From: Acidobacteriota bacterium
Lineage (GTDB): Bacteria > Acidobacteriota > Terriglobia > Bryobacterales > Bryobacteraceae
Direction of reading: 5' to 3'
Assembly (NCBI GenBank): GCA_025350695.1
Contig: JANXXI010000235.1
Coordinates: forward strand, 1 to 64,000
Length of the DNA: 64,000 nucleotides
Shown in pieces: positions 54,256-64,000 of this stretch; position 1 is the stretch's first letter; every line of letters begins with the position of its first letter. The notes under the pieces were generated by a model, which was not told the DNA's origin, did no database searches, and worked only from the letters and a program-made list of their open reading frames with translations. The translations under genes were made by a program, and so were the position numbers.

Positions 54256-55134
54256 ATGGCAATCGAAGGGCTAACGCCGGAGTTCCGATTCATCAAGACC
54301 AATGGCATTCGATTGCATTGCGCCCTGCAGGGAGAGGCCAATGCGGAACGGGGCACGCTGGTCCTTTTGCACGGCTTCCCGGAGTTTTGGTATGGGTGGC
54401 GCTATCAAATCGCGGACTTGGCGAGGGAGTACCGTGTCGTTGCGCCCGATCTACGCGGCTACAACCTTTCCGACAAACCTGAGGGTGTTGACGCCTATCG
54501 CGTGAAAACGATTGCGGCTGACGTGTCTGGACTGATTGAGGCGCTTGGCGATGGACCCGTTACCTTAATCGGACATGACTGGGGGGCTGCCGTCGCGTGG
54601 GCTGTTGCGGCGCTTTCTCCCCCACGGATTCGCTGGCTTGTGATTCTGAACGGCCCGCATTTCAGCACGTACACTCGCGAGATTATTTTCAGTCCGGAGC
54701 AGCGGCGGGCAGCGCAGTATATTCACTTTTTTCGTCAACCGGATGCGGCGAAGATATTGGCTGAGGATGGGTATCGGCGGCTGTTGCGAATCACGGGCGC
54801 GAAGGGCGAGGATGCTGTGAAGTATGTCGAAGCATGGAGTCAGCCAGGGGCGTTGGATGCGGCTTTGAATTATTATCGCGCCATGCCAAGCCCACCCCCG
54901 CTGGTGGATGAGGTAGTGGTGAATCCTGTCATTCCGGAGTTTGTGGTAACCACTCCCACGCTGGTGATCTGGGGGGTACGGGATGAGTTTATTTTGACCG
55001 GAAATTTAATTGGGTTGGAACATTTTGTGCCTGGTGTGAAGATACACAGGATTGCCGAGGCAACTCATTGGGTGCAGCACGAGGCGCCGGAAGAAGTGAA
55101 CGCCGTGATAAGAAGCTTCTTGACGGGGAGCTAG
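54256..55134 (+). CDS. Alpha/beta-hydrolase (epoxide hydrolase/haloalkane dehalogenase type)
   Basis: The 292-residue cytoplasmic protein has [17 protein letters not shown] (oxyanion hole), [12 protein letters not shown], the Asp nucleophile in [23 protein letters not shown] (acidic member) and the His in [14 protein letters not shown]. An Asp nucleophile fits epoxide hydrolase or haloalkane dehalogenase rather than a Ser esterase. The start ATG 54256 has GGGAG upstream. The substrate is unknown. It starts a plus-strand run with the xylose isomerase-like gene 11 bp after. Confidence 0.85.
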   Translation: MAIEGLTPEFRFIKTNGIRLHCALQGEANAERGTLVLLHGFPEFWYGWRYQIADLAREYRVVAPDLRGYNLSDKPEGVDAYRVKTIAADVSGLIEALGDGPVTLIGHDWGAAVAWAVAALSPPRIRWLVILNGPHFSTYTREIIFSPEQRRAAQYIHFFRQPDAAKILAEDGYRRLLRITGAKGEDAVKYVEAWSQPGALDAALNYYRAMPSPPPLVDEVVVNPVIPEFVVTTPTLVIWGVRDEFILTGNLIGLEHFVPGVKIHRIAEATHWVQHEAPEEVNAVIRSFLTGS

Positions 55135-55144
55135 CACTTTTGAC

Positions 55145-56248
55145 ATGCTTCTAAAAGTTATGAGACGACGTGATGTATTTCCACTTGCCGCGGGATTGGC
55201 CGCGGGGCAAACGGCAATGGCCCAAGCGCCTGGGCGGCCACGAGGCGCGGGTAAGAAGGTGCTCATGAAGATTGGCACGCAGAACGGTCATACCGACGCG
55301 ATGCTAAAGCTATTCGCCGCGTTTGGAGTGAATAACATCTGCTCCGGTGCGCTGCCCATCGCTAATAAAGAACTTTGGACGGTTGAAGGCTTGACGAAGT
55401 TGAAGGAGCGCGTCACCAGCTTCGGTCTTTCGCTGGACATTATTCCGCTTCCACTGGCTTCGTCCTTGCTTGAAAAATCTGAACTGCCTAGCATAATGGG
55501 GGCTCTTCCCGAGCGGGATAAAGACATCGATCTGATTTGCCAGCTAATCAAGAACACGGCTGCGGCGGGAATTCCCTGCGTGAAGTACAACATGTCCATT
55601 CTTGGTGTTGTGCGCAATCCGCCAACCAAGGGACGCGGCGGCGCAATGTATTCCACCTGGGATTACGCCAAGGGCGACCAGAGCAAACCTTCGATCGCCG
55701 GTAAGGTCACTGACGATATTTATTGGGAGAGAATCACCTACTTCCTGGACCGCGTTGTGCCGGTGGCGAATGAATATAAGGTTAAGATAGCCTGTCATCC
55801 GCATGATCCTGGCATGCCGCGCGGCAAGGGGTTCCGTGGCGTTGAGACAGTGCTGGGTAATGTGGAGGGGTTGAAGAAATTCGTCGCCATTCGAGAGAGC
55901 AAGTACCACGGGTTGAACTTCTGTCAGGGAACCGTCAGCGAAATGCTGGAAGACCCCAATAAGGAAATTCATGATGTGATCCGATACTTCGGGTCGCGCA
56001 AGAAAATTTTCAACGTTCATTTCCGCAACATTGAAGGAAAGTTTGGAAAGTTCCGCGAGACGTTCCCAGATAACGGTGATGTGAATTTTCTGGAAGTGAT
56101 TCGCACCTATAAGGAAGTTGAGTATGACGGCATGTTGATGCCGGATCACGTTCCAAAGATTGAAGGCGATGCGGGCGGCGGACAGGCTTTTGCTTATTGC
56201 TTTGGATACATCCAAGCTCTATTGCAGATGGTGCGGCAGGAAGGGTAG
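55145..56248 (+). CDS. Exported sugar-phosphate isomerase/epimerase-like TIM barrel
   Basis: This 367-residue protein has a Tat-like signal ([21 protein letters not shown]) and then an AP-endonuclease-2 type barrel (xylose isomerase-like): [57 protein letters not shown] and [13 protein letters not shown] with metal-binding-type His, Glu and Asp. Many such proteins are mannonate-dehydratase-like or epimerases; the substrate is not evident. It is followed directly by the CFI-box membrane protein gene. Confidence 0.82.
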   Translation: MLLKVMRRRDVFPLAAGLAAGQTAMAQAPGRPRGAGKKVLMKIGTQNGHTDAMLKLFAAFGVNNICSGALPIANKELWTVEGLTKLKERVTSFGLSLDIIPLPLASSLLEKSELPSIMGALPERDKDIDLICQLIKNTAAAGIPCVKYNMSILGVVRNPPTKGRGGAMYSTWDYAKGDQSKPSIAGKVTDDIYWERITYFLDRVVPVANEYKVKIACHPHDPGMPRGKGFRGVETVLGNVEGLKKFVAIRESKYHGLNFCQGTVSEMLEDPNKEIHDVIRYFGSRKKIFNVHFRNIEGKFGKFRETFPDNGDVNFLEVIRTYKEVEYDGMLMPDHVPKIEGDAGGGQAFAYCFGYIQALLQMVRQEG

Positions 56249-56250
56249 TT

Positions 56251-57180
56251 GTGCGAACGGCCCAGGGCTACGTTTATGCCTATGTTGGAATCTTAGCTGT
56301 CCTGTTGATACTTTTGGCATTGCCTGGATCAGCAGGACAAGATGGTGGTAGCCGTTCGATTGGAAGGTTCTCAGGAAATCTTTTCCGATTGTTTTTCGGA
56401 ATCTTAATCCCGATCACCTTTTTCATCGCATCCGCGTTGTTTGGGCCGCACTGGAGAGATCCAAAATTGTCTCCCTACAGCTGTTTGAATCTTTCAAAAT
56501 ACATTCTTTGGCCGTTTGTTCTTTGGGCTTGTGTCAGCTTTTACCTTGTGGTTGTGGTCCGGGTTGTTCAGATAAAGGCCTGGATGGTGCTCGGGCTTTT
56601 TAGCGGTTTACTAGTCGCCATTGTCTCTAACATAATTTTCCTTGATCTATTTTTTTCCGCGCCCAATTCTCTCAATGAGAAGTTCCTCCTTTCGTCACTG
56701 CTCTTACCTCTCGTCTATGTTCCCTATTGGTATGCCTCGGTTGCGTATCGGTGTTCAAAGAATATTAACGTGGAGAGGCATTCCTATCTTCTTGCAGTTT
56801 TGGCGCAAGCCGGTTTCTGGTTTTGGGCCGCAAAAAAATCGGAGCAGACTTATTACTCCTTGTCCGGCAAGCCCTGCTACGTTGTCACGGCGTCAGCCTA
56901 CGGCTATCCCTGGCTCGTTCATCCCAAGTTGATTGTCGATGAAAAAGGTGTAAGTTCTTTCGAGACCCAACAGCTTATTCGGTTTCGACGATTTGAGAAA
57001 GCCTTGATGGAAAGTTGTCCGCGAACTCACGGTCAAGTCAGAGGAGTGTACAACAGGGTGGGTCCCTACTTGGCAGGAAGAATTAGGGGCCCACTATTGG
57101 CGAGCCTAGCATACTTAGCACTAAAACCAATTGAATGGAGTATTCAACGGTTTTGGGGAACGCAGCAGGATCTGCAATGA
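56251..57180 (+). CDS. Membrane protein with C-terminal CFI-box domain
   Basis: This 309-residue protein (GTG start, AGGAAGGG about 6 nt upstream) has about five membrane helices (11-27, 50-70, 93-117, 122-145, 160-185) and a soluble C-terminus starting KPCYVVTASAYGYPW. That segment, with RFRRFEKAL and VYNRVGPYLAGRI after it, fits the small 'CFIATAAYG' domain seen at the ends of many bacterial proteins. Codon use is looser than in its neighbours. It begins 2 bp after the isomerase stop and overlaps the next gene by 4 bp. The function is unknown. Confidence 0.7.
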   Translation: MRTAQGYVYAYVGILAVLLILLALPGSAGQDGGSRSIGRFSGNLFRLFFGILIPITFFIASALFGPHWRDPKLSPYSCLNLSKYILWPFVLWACVSFYLVVVVRVVQIKAWMVLGLFSGLLVAIVSNIIFLDLFFSAPNSLNEKFLLSSLLLPLVYVPYWYASVAYRCSKNINVERHSYLLAVLAQAGFWFWAAKKSEQTYYSLSGKPCYVVTASAYGYPWLVHPKLIVDEKGVSSFETQQLIRFRRFEKALMESCPRTHGQVRGVYNRVGPYLAGRIRGPLLASLAYLALKPIEWSIQRFWGTQQDLQ

Positions 57181-58238
57181 TACCCGTTCGAAGAGGTGGG
57201 GAGATTCTAGTGGCCGAACGCGCCGCTGATTTCCCCTCGAACTTGCGCAAGCCGACGGCTGCTGAATTGGACAGCGTCGTTGACGTAAAGCCGGTATCGT
57301 GGCCTGGCGTCCAAGGACTGCATGCCGATGGGTCTGTGGCTACCGGACCGACCGGTCAACCTTGGGTCAACTCGAACGCGGCGTCGATTCGGATTGCTCA
57401 ATTTAAGAATTCAGGAAAGCAGCTTTGGGTTGGGTCGATGCCTCGATCGAGCCCAAGGGCTGAGGAGTTTGTGTTGGCCGTTGCCGACGCGGCTCAATGC
57501 GGGGCGCAGTGGATTGTTGCTGAGGGCGGAGATGCCAAGCGGGTTCAGGCCGCCTTACAGTTTTTTGCACAGCATCGGAAATGGACCGAATGGGAACCGG
57601 TTGGGGCTTTGGGCATTGTTTCTGATTTCGAAGCTCCAATTGAAAGAGAGTTCCTTAACCTTGCCGCGCGACGTGGACTTTCCACGCGGATCTTAGATCA
57701 ACGCAAGCCACAAGGTTTGGCTGGACTGAAGGCTCTGTTCTGGTTGCGCGAGAAGCCTCCGGATGAAAAGACACTTCGCTTCTTCACGCAATGGGCTGAA
57801 CTCGGAAATCTTTTGTTACTGCCCCATGGATCAAAGGTGGACGGCGCGGCTACCGAAGAACACGGTCACAAGGTTTATAAAGCAGCTAAGGCTAGGATAG
57901 CTGTACCTTTAGAGGTGTGGGCCGATCCTTACGCGCTGGTGCATCAGACACACTTGTTGTTAAGCCGACGTTACGACGTGATGCGTCTGTGGAATGGCGG
58001 ATCTTTGAATCCGTATTACACGCAATCGGCAGATGAGAAACGCGCCGTGATTCAACTGGTAAATTACACGGCGAGATCGACATCAAATGTCACTTTGGGG
58101 CTTGACAAGAAATTTCGAAAAGCCCGGCTTCATACCTTCGAGGACGTGAGAGAATTGAAGATCGAAGCAGCCCGGACGGGAGTGGAGATACCATTGCCTC
58201 CGGTTGGAGTTTATGCTGCGATAGAAGTGGAACTATGA
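57177..58238 (+). CDS. Unknown protein, possible sugar-related (GH42-like C-terminal pattern)
   Basis: The 353-residue protein starts in a 4-bp ATGA overlap with the CFI-box gene; a longer frame inside that gene is not credible. It has no signal peptide. The last ~100 residues (AVIQLVNYTARSTSNVTLGL, then VGVYAAIEVEL) resemble the C-terminal beta-sandwich of GH42-like beta-galactosidases, but no catalytic part is visible and the N-terminus may be incomplete. It overlaps the DUF362 gene by 4 bp. The function is unknown. Confidence 0.6.
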   Translation: MIPVRRGGEILVAERAADFPSNLRKPTAAELDSVVDVKPVSWPGVQGLHADGSVATGPTGQPWVNSNAASIRIAQFKNSGKQLWVGSMPRSSPRAEEFVLAVADAAQCGAQWIVAEGGDAKRVQAALQFFAQHRKWTEWEPVGALGIVSDFEAPIEREFLNLAARRGLSTRILDQRKPQGLAGLKALFWLREKPPDEKTLRFFTQWAELGNLLLLPHGSKVDGAATEEHGHKVYKAAKARIAVPLEVWADPYALVHQTHLLLSRRYDVMRLWNGGSLNPYYTQSADEKRAVIQLVNYTARSTSNVTLGLDKKFRKARLHTFEDVRELKIEAARTGVEIPLPPVGVYAAIEVEL

Positions 58239-59368
58239 GTTTTTCCCGTAGAGATTTTCTGGCGTCGACTGCAGCGGCGGCCATGTTTGCGCCGGGGGCG
58301 AAGGGCGCCCCAGTGGCTACCGTTTCCATGGCTCGCGCACGCACCTACAACCCAGTTGGTTTGACTCCAACGATGGAGCGGCTGTTTGATGGCATCGGAG
58401 GGTTGGGCCGAATCGTCAAGAACAAGACAGTGGCGATTAAGGTCAACCTGACTGGCGCTCCGAATTTACGCATGGGTCATTATCCGTTGGGTTGGGCGCA
58501 GTGGACGCATCCTACGGTGTTGGGCGTTGTTGTAAGTCTGATGGACAAAGCAGGGGCCAAGCGGATTCGTATTTTGGAAAGTCCATGGTCGACCGCTGAT
58601 CCCCTTGAAGAGTACATGCTTGAAGGCAATTGGGAGCCGATGGATTTTGTGCGCGCCGGGGCAAAGGTGGAATTTGAGAACACCAATTACCTGGGGAACG
58701 CGAAGAAATATTCGAGGTTTGCCGTGCCCAAGGGCGGGCATCTGTTCACGCACTACGATTTGAATCACAGCTACGAGGATTGCGACGTGTTTTGTTCGCT
58801 GGCGAAGTTGAAGGAACATGCTACCGCCGGCGTGACACTTTCGATGAAGAACTGTTTTGGCATGACGCCTTGCACGATTTATGGAGACGGCGCCGGTGTG
58901 GATGAACCGAGCGTTGTACCGAAGGGCGGACGCGGTACGATTTTTCATGCTGGTAAACGGGGGCCGGCGAAGTCGTCGGTACAGGAGAAGAACCCCGGGT
59001 CGCCTCGTGATGACAAGTATCGAATTCCACGTGCGGTGGCTGATTTGGTGGCGGCGCGTCCCATTGATTTGGCAATTGTCGACGGGATTGAGAGCATGGC
59101 CGGTGGTGAAGGGCCATGGATCAAGGGTGTGAGGCATTGTTCGCCCGGCGTATTGATTGCTGGTACTAACTGCGTCAATACGGATGCGGTTGGGACGGCG
59201 GTGATGGGTTTTGATCCGATGGCGGATCGGGGTCGCGCTCCGTTTGAGATTTGCGACAGCACGTTGCGGCTGGCGGAGGAACTGGGCGTAGGCTCGCGCG
59301 ATTTGTCGCGCATAGAAGTGGCGGGTCTGCAGATTGCCGATGCCCGTTTTGAAATTCGTAAAAGCTAA
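58235..59368 (+). CDS. Tat-exported DUF362 protein
   Basis: The second DUF362 gene of the window (377 residues). It has a Tat signal (FSRRDFLASTAAAAMFAPG), then NKTVAIKVNLTGAP, LKEHATAGVTLSMKNCFGMTP and GEGPWIKGVRHCSPGVLIAGTNCVNTDAVG. It is only loosely similar to the copy at 13.7 kb. It lacks a CxxCxxC cluster. It is the last of a tightly overlapped run of genes (4-bp overlap on its 5' side). Confidence 0.85.
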   Translation: MSFSRRDFLASTAAAAMFAPGAKGAPVATVSMARARTYNPVGLTPTMERLFDGIGGLGRIVKNKTVAIKVNLTGAPNLRMGHYPLGWAQWTHPTVLGVVVSLMDKAGAKRIRILESPWSTADPLEEYMLEGNWEPMDFVRAGAKVEFENTNYLGNAKKYSRFAVPKGGHLFTHYDLNHSYEDCDVFCSLAKLKEHATAGVTLSMKNCFGMTPCTIYGDGAGVDEPSVVPKGGRGTIFHAGKRGPAKSSVQEKNPGSPRDDKYRIPRAVADLVAARPIDLAIVDGIESMAGGEGPWIKGVRHCSPGVLIAGTNCVNTDAVGTAVMGFDPMADRGRAPFEICDSTLRLAEELGVGSRDLSRIEVAGLQIADARFEIRKS

Positions 59369-59389
59369 CTAATTTTTTCAATTCATAAC

Positions 59390-61684
59390 ATGGAAAACAA
59401 AACACTCCCGAATAGTGTCCTCATTCACATTTCGAACCTTCTTAGCATTGGGCTGAAAAGTTTGATTGCGGTCATTGAATTAATAGACGATGGCGGCACT
59501 GTTCCGTTCATTGCCCGGTATCGTAAAGAGCAAACCGGCAACTTGGATGAAGTCCAGATCCAGGCGATTCAAGAGAAGCTAGAGTATTTTCGCGAGCTTG
59601 AGGATCGGCGGGCGACCGTGCTGGCTTCCATTCAAGAGCAAGGCAAGCTGACCGATGAACTGAAAAAGAAAATCGAAGTCACAATGGAAAAGAGCGAGCT
59701 TGAGGATTTGTATTTGCCATACAAACCCAAACGGCGGACGAAAGCGTCTATTGCGCGCGACCGTGGTCTTGAGCCGCTTTCCATGTATCTGATGGAACAG
59801 GTTGCCGGTTCTGTATCGCTGGCCGATTTTGCGGCTACGTTCGTGGATCCCGCGAAGGAAGTGAACTCGGTTGAAGAAGCTTTTGAAGGAGCACGGAACA
59901 TTGTCGCGGAAGTGGTGAGTGAGACGGCTGATTACCGCAAGGCCGTGCGCGCGATGATGGCCGAGCACGGCGTGGTGACGGCGAAAGCGATTGAGGGCGT
60001 ACCTGATCCGGAAGGCAAATATAAGATGTATGCCGAATTCAGCGAAGCGGCATCTAAGATTCCGTCGCACCGCATGTTGGCGATCCGACGAGGAGCGAAG
60101 GAAGGCATCCTCTATTTCGAGATTGATTTGGAGCGGACGAAGGCGATTGAGTACCTGAAGGCGAAGACACACAAGGCCCCTGGCGATTGGGCGCAGCACC
60201 TGGATCTAGCCATTGAGGATGGCTACGACCGATTGATGAATCCATCGATTCAAACCGAGATTCGGCTGGACCTGAAGGATCGGTCTGACGAAGAAGCGAT
60301 CAAGGTTTTCCGTGAGAATTTGGAGAATCTGTTGTTGGCTCCTCCGGCCGGTTCGCTACGCGTGCTGGGGCTGGACCCGGGGATCCGGTCGGGTTGCAAA
60401 GTGGCGGTGGTGGATGAGACCGGCAAGATGCTGGACCATGCGGTGATCTATCCCCATGAGCCGAAGAACGACATTATAGGGTCGGTGCGGGTTCTATCGG
60501 AATTGATGCGCAAACATGCCGTGCGGGCGATTGCGATTGGGAACGGAACGGCTTCGCGGGAAACGGATCAGTTCGTGAAAGACTTTTTGAAGCAGTCGGG
60601 ATTGTCGGAAGTATTCACCGTTGTGGTTAGCGAGGCTGGTGCTTCGGTGTATTCGGCTTCGGAAATCGCGCGCCAGGAATTCCCGGACTTAGACCTGACG
60701 GTTCGCGGCGCGATTTCAATTGCGCGGCGCTTGCAGGATCCCTTAGCGGAGTTGGTGAAGGTTGACCCGAAGGCAATTGGCGTGGGTCAGTACCAGCACG
60801 ACGTGGATCAGCGGAAACTGAAGCAGGGCCTTGAGGCAACGGTTGAATCTTGCGTTAACCGTGTGGGAGTGGATCTGAACACGGCGTCGTGGGCATTGCT
60901 GAAACATGTTTCCGGCATCAGCGAGAGGACGGCTATCAAGATCGTTGAATACCGCAATGAGAAGGGGCGTTTCGCTTCCCGAACCAGTTTGATGGCAGTG
61001 CCGGGGTTTGGTCCGAAGACGTTTGAGCAGGCGGCGGGATTCTTGCGGATACGTGGCGGTGAAAATCCTCTGGACATCACGGCGGTGCATCCGGAATCGT
61101 ACACTGTGGTGGAACAGATTGCCTCCTCGCTTGGCGTTTCGATACCGGAACTGATCACCAAACCGGAGCTCGCGGAGAAGATCGATCTTGAGAAATTCAA
61201 GACCGAGTCGGTTGGTATTTATACGCTAACCGACATCAAGGAAGAGTTGCGAAAACCGGGACGCGATCCCCGTGATAAGTTCACCGTGGCCAAGTTCCGC
61301 GATGATGTGACGGCGATCAAGGATCTAACCGAGGGCATGGAACTAGAAGGCGTGGTTACCAACGTGACGCGCTTTGGCGCCTTTGTGGATATTGGAGTGC
61401 ATCAGGATGGATTGGTGCATGTGAGCGAAATCTCACACCGCTATATTACCGATCCGGCTGAGGCATTGAAGGCTGGGCAGATCGTTAAGGTGAAGGTGAT
61501 GTCGGCCGATGCGCAAACAAAGCGTGTGGCGCTTTCAATTAAGGCTCTGGAGGCGGCTCCGGCGGTAAAGATCAAGCACGGTGGAAAACCGCGGAGGCCC
61601 CAGCAACAGGTGCAGCAGAAACCGGCAGCCCCTTCCATGGATGATAAGATTGCGGCATTGGCGGCCAAGTTTAAGAGGCGTTAG
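59390..61684 (+). CDS. tex: Transcription accessory protein Tex
   Basis: Tex binds nucleic acid through an S1 domain and acts in transcription or RNA turnover. The 764-residue protein has the helical N-terminus ([15 protein letters not shown]), the YqgF-like core ([21 protein letters not shown]), the HhH region ([21 protein letters not shown]), and a C-terminal S1 domain (about 648-720: [34 protein letters not shown]), then a Pro/Gln/Lys tail. Its stop overlaps the convergent kinase stop by 4 bp. Confidence 0.96.
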   Translation: MENKTLPNSVLIHISNLLSIGLKSLIAVIELIDDGGTVPFIARYRKEQTGNLDEVQIQAIQEKLEYFRELEDRRATVLASIQEQGKLTDELKKKIEVTMEKSELEDLYLPYKPKRRTKASIARDRGLEPLSMYLMEQVAGSVSLADFAATFVDPAKEVNSVEEAFEGARNIVAEVVSETADYRKAVRAMMAEHGVVTAKAIEGVPDPEGKYKMYAEFSEAASKIPSHRMLAIRRGAKEGILYFEIDLERTKAIEYLKAKTHKAPGDWAQHLDLAIEDGYDRLMNPSIQTEIRLDLKDRSDEEAIKVFRENLENLLLAPPAGSLRVLGLDPGIRSGCKVAVVDETGKMLDHAVIYPHEPKNDIIGSVRVLSELMRKHAVRAIAIGNGTASRETDQFVKDFLKQSGLSEVFTVVVSEAGASVYSASEIARQEFPDLDLTVRGAISIARRLQDPLAELVKVDPKAIGVGQYQHDVDQRKLKQGLEATVESCVNRVGVDLNTASWALLKHVSGISERTAIKIVEYRNEKGRFASRTSLMAVPGFGPKTFEQAAGFLRIRGGENPLDITAVHPESYTVVEQIASSLGVSIPELITKPELAEKIDLEKFKTESVGIYTLTDIKEELRKPGRDPRDKFTVAKFRDDVTAIKDLTEGMELEGVVTNVTRFGAFVDIGVHQDGLVHVSEISHRYITDPAEALKAGQIVKVKVMSADAQTKRVALSIKALEAAPAVKIKHGGKPRRPQQQVQQKPAAPSMDDKIAALAAKFKRR

Positions 61685-64000
61685 CGTTCGTTTTCAATGG
61701 CGAAGGATGTTGTTTCGATACAACCGAGGCCTGTGGATTTTGTGGCCGAAACTCTGGCGATAGCGTTGATCAATTCGTCGAAACGAATGGGTTTGGAAAT
61801 GTAGTGATCCATGCCCGCCTCCAGGCATTTTTCCCGGTCACCCTTCATCGCGTTAGCGGTCATGGCAATGATGGGGGTACGGCGTTTGGAAGCTAGTTCC
61901 TGTCGTCGAACCAACTTAGTGGCTGTAATGCCATCCATTTCTGGCATCTGTACATCCATTAATACTAAGTCGAAGGTATCCTGCCTAAGACGTTCAAGGG
62001 CCAGTGCTCCGTTAGAGGCTACTTCCACGCGATGGCCGCTTTTTTCCAATAGTCCTTGCACGATCTTCTGGTTCACGAAGTTATCTTCAGCCAACAGGAT
62101 TCGCAACGGTGGTCCCAGCAAATGGACTTTGTCCTTGATCGGGGCTGCCGGTTCCTGGTCATTGTTAAACCAGCTGAGCGGCAAGGTGAAGAAGAAGCTG
62201 CTTCCTTGGTTTGGTTCGCTGACCACTTCCAATTGTCCGCCTAGCAATTCCACCAAACGCTTGGATATCGCAAGGCCCAAACCGGTGCCTCCATATTGGC
62301 GGGTGTTGGAACCGTCGGCTTGGCGGAATGGTTCGAAAATTTCCGCCCTTTTTTCCGAAGAAATTCCGATGCCGGTGTCCTTTACCTTGAACTCAACTAA
62401 CGCGCGTTCAGCCAGTGCTTCTGTTTGGTGGGCACACACGGTGACTACGCCGTCGTGGGTGAACTTCACGGAGTTCGAGATCAAATTCATCAAGATTTGG
62501 CGTAATCGCGCGGAGTCGCCAACCAGCTTGGATGGGAGCAATGGGTCGATTTCGAGGACAAATGTGACGCCTTTGTTCGCCAACTCGAGTTCAAAGCAGC
62601 GCAGGCAATCGCCGACGCATTCGCGGATGCCGAACGGGCGTGGGTCGACGTCCATTTGGCCCGATTCAATCTTGCTAAGGTCGAGAATGTCGCTGAGCAA
62701 CGTTAAGAGGGACTCGGCGGATTGCCGGGCGGTTTTCAAATATTCTTCCTGCCGCTCATCCAGATTAGTGGCCAGCGCGAGTTGCGTCATGCCGAGGATA
62801 CCGTTCATCGGCGTGCGGATTTCGTGGCTCATGTTTGCCAGAAACTGACTCTTTAGGTTATTTGCTTGCTCTGCCCTATTCTTGGCCGCCTCGAGTTCAC
62901 TGGTTCGTTCGACGATAATAGCTTCTAGACATTCGCGGTCTCGACGATGTTTCGATTCGCGCCAACGTCCGTTGGCATTTGTAAGACCAGCGCTTAGGAG
63001 TAACAATGAGCCGCAGAACCACCAAGAAGCATACCAGGGAGTTTCGATTTCAAATTTGGCCTCGATTGGCTTGGTGCTCCAGGCTCCTTCGGCGTTTCGT
63101 AGCCAGACGGATAAATGATAAGTTCCGAATGGAAGATTCGGGTACTGGAATTCCGCACTGGAAGACTCACTCCAATTGTCGACTTTTTGGCGCATCCAGT
63201 TGCCACCCGTCAAGTGGTAGCGAAAGCGGAGTTCTGTCGGAGCTCGATAGGTTAGCGGCGAAACAACCAGGTGGATACTATTTTCCGAATGCTTGACTTT
63301 GATTGGGGTATCCGCGGCAATGCCTTCGAGCGGCACGTAGTTGGTTTGGCCGAACGTCAAGCTGGCAATTACTGCTTGCAGCGGAGATGCAGGGGGCGCC
63401 GTTTCTTGATTTGAATAGCGGCTTAATCCCTCACTGGTTCCAATCCAAACCGCGCCGGACTGAGCGGCGTACATTGCCCGGCTGTTGAGATCATCATGCG
63501 CCAGCCCATCTTGAGTAGTGATGTGCTTCCATGCGGTTCCGGTGAAGACGTAGGCGCCGCGGTCCGTTCCGGCCCAGATCCAGCCCTTACGGTCGGAGGT
63601 CAAGGCAACGGTTTGCGTGTATTGTGGAGCATCCTTGTCATTGATGTGTTCTACCCGCCAGTCCGTTCCGTTGGGAATCAGGTGCGTGATCAGACTTGGA
63701 ATCCGGTAGGCGATCCAAATGCTGCCATCTTTTCCTTGGGCGATGCTGCTGGTGACCGATTCAAGCAGTCCTTCCTTCTTTGTCCATCGACGCCACCCAT
63801 TTTTGGTTTTGAGAAGCAGTCCGTTTGATCCAGCTATCCAAATGCGCTGTTCGGCGTCGACAATTCCTTGGAAGAACGTCTCTCTTGCCGCCGAATCCAC
63901 GTTTACTTGTTGAAACTGGATGCCATCTTCGTGATAGGGACGGTCCGACTTCCAAAGGCCCGGGGTGGCGCATATCCAGATGTGATTGGATTCGTCAATG
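61681..64000 (-). CDS. Hybrid histidine kinase with regulator propeller, incomplete at the right edge
   Basis: This membrane sensor kinase is read to the window edge; its start is beyond 64000 (the frame stays open from 63900 onward). From the visible N-terminal side come regulator-propeller repeats (e.g. [19 protein letters not shown]), a Y_Y_Y domain ([17 protein letters not shown]), a membrane helix ([15 protein letters not shown]), HisKA ([18 protein letters not shown]), HATPase_c (NLISNSVKF and [19 protein letters not shown]) and a receiver ([12 protein letters not shown]). The periplasmic propeller is a common polysaccharide sensor. No response regulator follows. Confidence 0.9.
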   Translation of the reverse strand, partial: IDESNHIWICATPGLWKSDRPYHEDGIQFQQVNVDSAARETFFQGIVDAEQRIWIAGSNGLLLKTKNGWRRWTKKEGLLESVTSSIAQGKDGSIWIAYRIPSLITHLIPNGTDWRVEHINDKDAPQYTQTVALTSDRKGWIWAGTDRGAYVFTGTAWKHITTQDGLAHDDLNSRAMYAAQSGAVWIGTSEGLSRYSNQETAPPASPLQAVIASLTFGQTNYVPLEGIAADTPIKVKHSENSIHLVVSPLTYRAPTELRFRYHLTGGNWMRQKVDNWSESSSAEFQYPNLPFGTYHLSVWLRNAEGAWSTKPIEAKFEIETPWYASWWFCGSLLLLSAGLTNANGRWRESKHRRDRECLEAIIVERTSELEAAKNRAEQANNLKSQFLANMSHEIRTPMNGILGMTQLALATNLDERQEEYLKTARQSAESLLTLLSDILDLSKIESGQMDVDPRPFGIRECVGDCLRCFELELANKGVTFVLEIDPLLPSKLVGDSARLRQILMNLISNSVKFTHDGVVTVCAHQTEALAERALVEFKVKDTGIGISSEKRAEIFEPFRQADGSNTRQYGGTGLGLAISKRLVELLGGQLEVVSEPNQGSSFFFTLPLSWFNNDQEPAAPIKDKVHLLGPPLRILLAEDNFVNQKIVQGLLEKSGHRVEVASNGALALERLRQDTFDLVLMDVQMPEMDGITATKLVRRQELASKRRTPIIAMTANAMKGDREKCLEAGMDHYISKPIRFDELINAIARVSATKSTGLGCIETTSFAIENER

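Noticed and set aside
1-64000. CRISPR array or prophage
   Set aside because: No regularly spaced direct repeats and no phage structural, integrase or terminase genes were seen.

Overview
The window reads as the chromosome of an acidobacterium, most likely from the Solibacter/Bryobacter group (Bryobacterales). The clearest hints are a MacB/FtsX-type permease of the acidobacterial ADOP kind, a DUF1549/DUF1553 c-type cytochrome protein paired with a DUF1501 protein, two Tat-exported DUF362 proteins, a PEGA-domain Ser/Thr kinase, a hybrid histidine kinase with a regulator-propeller front end, and an LptD (so a diderm envelope). This placement is inference from gene families; no rRNA, tRNA or CRISPR array is visible.

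Layout. 0-13.6 kb: an incomplete methyltransferase, adenylate kinase with a small unknown gene, divergent lexA, a ribonuclease T2 lipoprotein, a PBP1b-like penicillin-binding protein and two TPR proteins; then a minus-strand run of a sugar isomerase-like protein, a Gfo/Idh/MocA oxidoreductase, homoserine kinase and a U32-like barrel protein. 13.6-20.7 kb: DUF362, a two-gene ATPase + DUF4276 cassette that looks like a defence module, then an XdhC / MocA-type nucleotidyltransferase / AsmA operon and a SPOR protein. 20.8-33 kb: the DUF1501-DUF1549/1553 pair, two tandem paralogous secreted proteins, an esterase, the ADOP permease, hemerythrin, DinB/YfiT, a secreted unknown and a RibBA homologue whose GTP-cyclohydrolase half has lost its catalytic Asp and Arg. 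33-45.8 kb: RDD membrane protein, LptD, a LysM/BON protein, a sulfite oxidase with a C-terminal haem-c site next to a PEGA Ser/Thr kinase, an Rpn-like nuclease, Mfd and RfaE2.

45.8-48 kb is an islet of decaying accessory DNA: a broken higB toxin gene ending inside a 112-bp MITE/REP-like inverted-repeat element, a truncated higA antitoxin start, and an unknown minus-strand gene that is frameshifted near its 3' end. 48-64 kb returns to housekeeping and metabolic genes: IlvE, an M48 protease, a HAD phosphatase, a 54-residue zinc-ribbon protein, an orphan OmpR-type regulator, a disordered membrane protein, an epoxide-hydrolase-like enzyme, a four-gene run (xylose isomerase-like barrel, CFI-box membrane protein, unknown, DUF362), Tex, and a hybrid histidine kinase that runs off the right edge.

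The genes suggest an aerobic soil heterotroph with ordinary DNA repair (LexA, Mfd), envelope assembly (LptD, PBP, SPOR, RfaE2), molybdoenzymes (XdhC/MocA, sulfite oxidase) and the large secreted-protein repertoire usual for this group. The best candidates for follow-up are the ATPase-DUF4276 cassette, the altered RibBA, and the TA/MITE decay islet.
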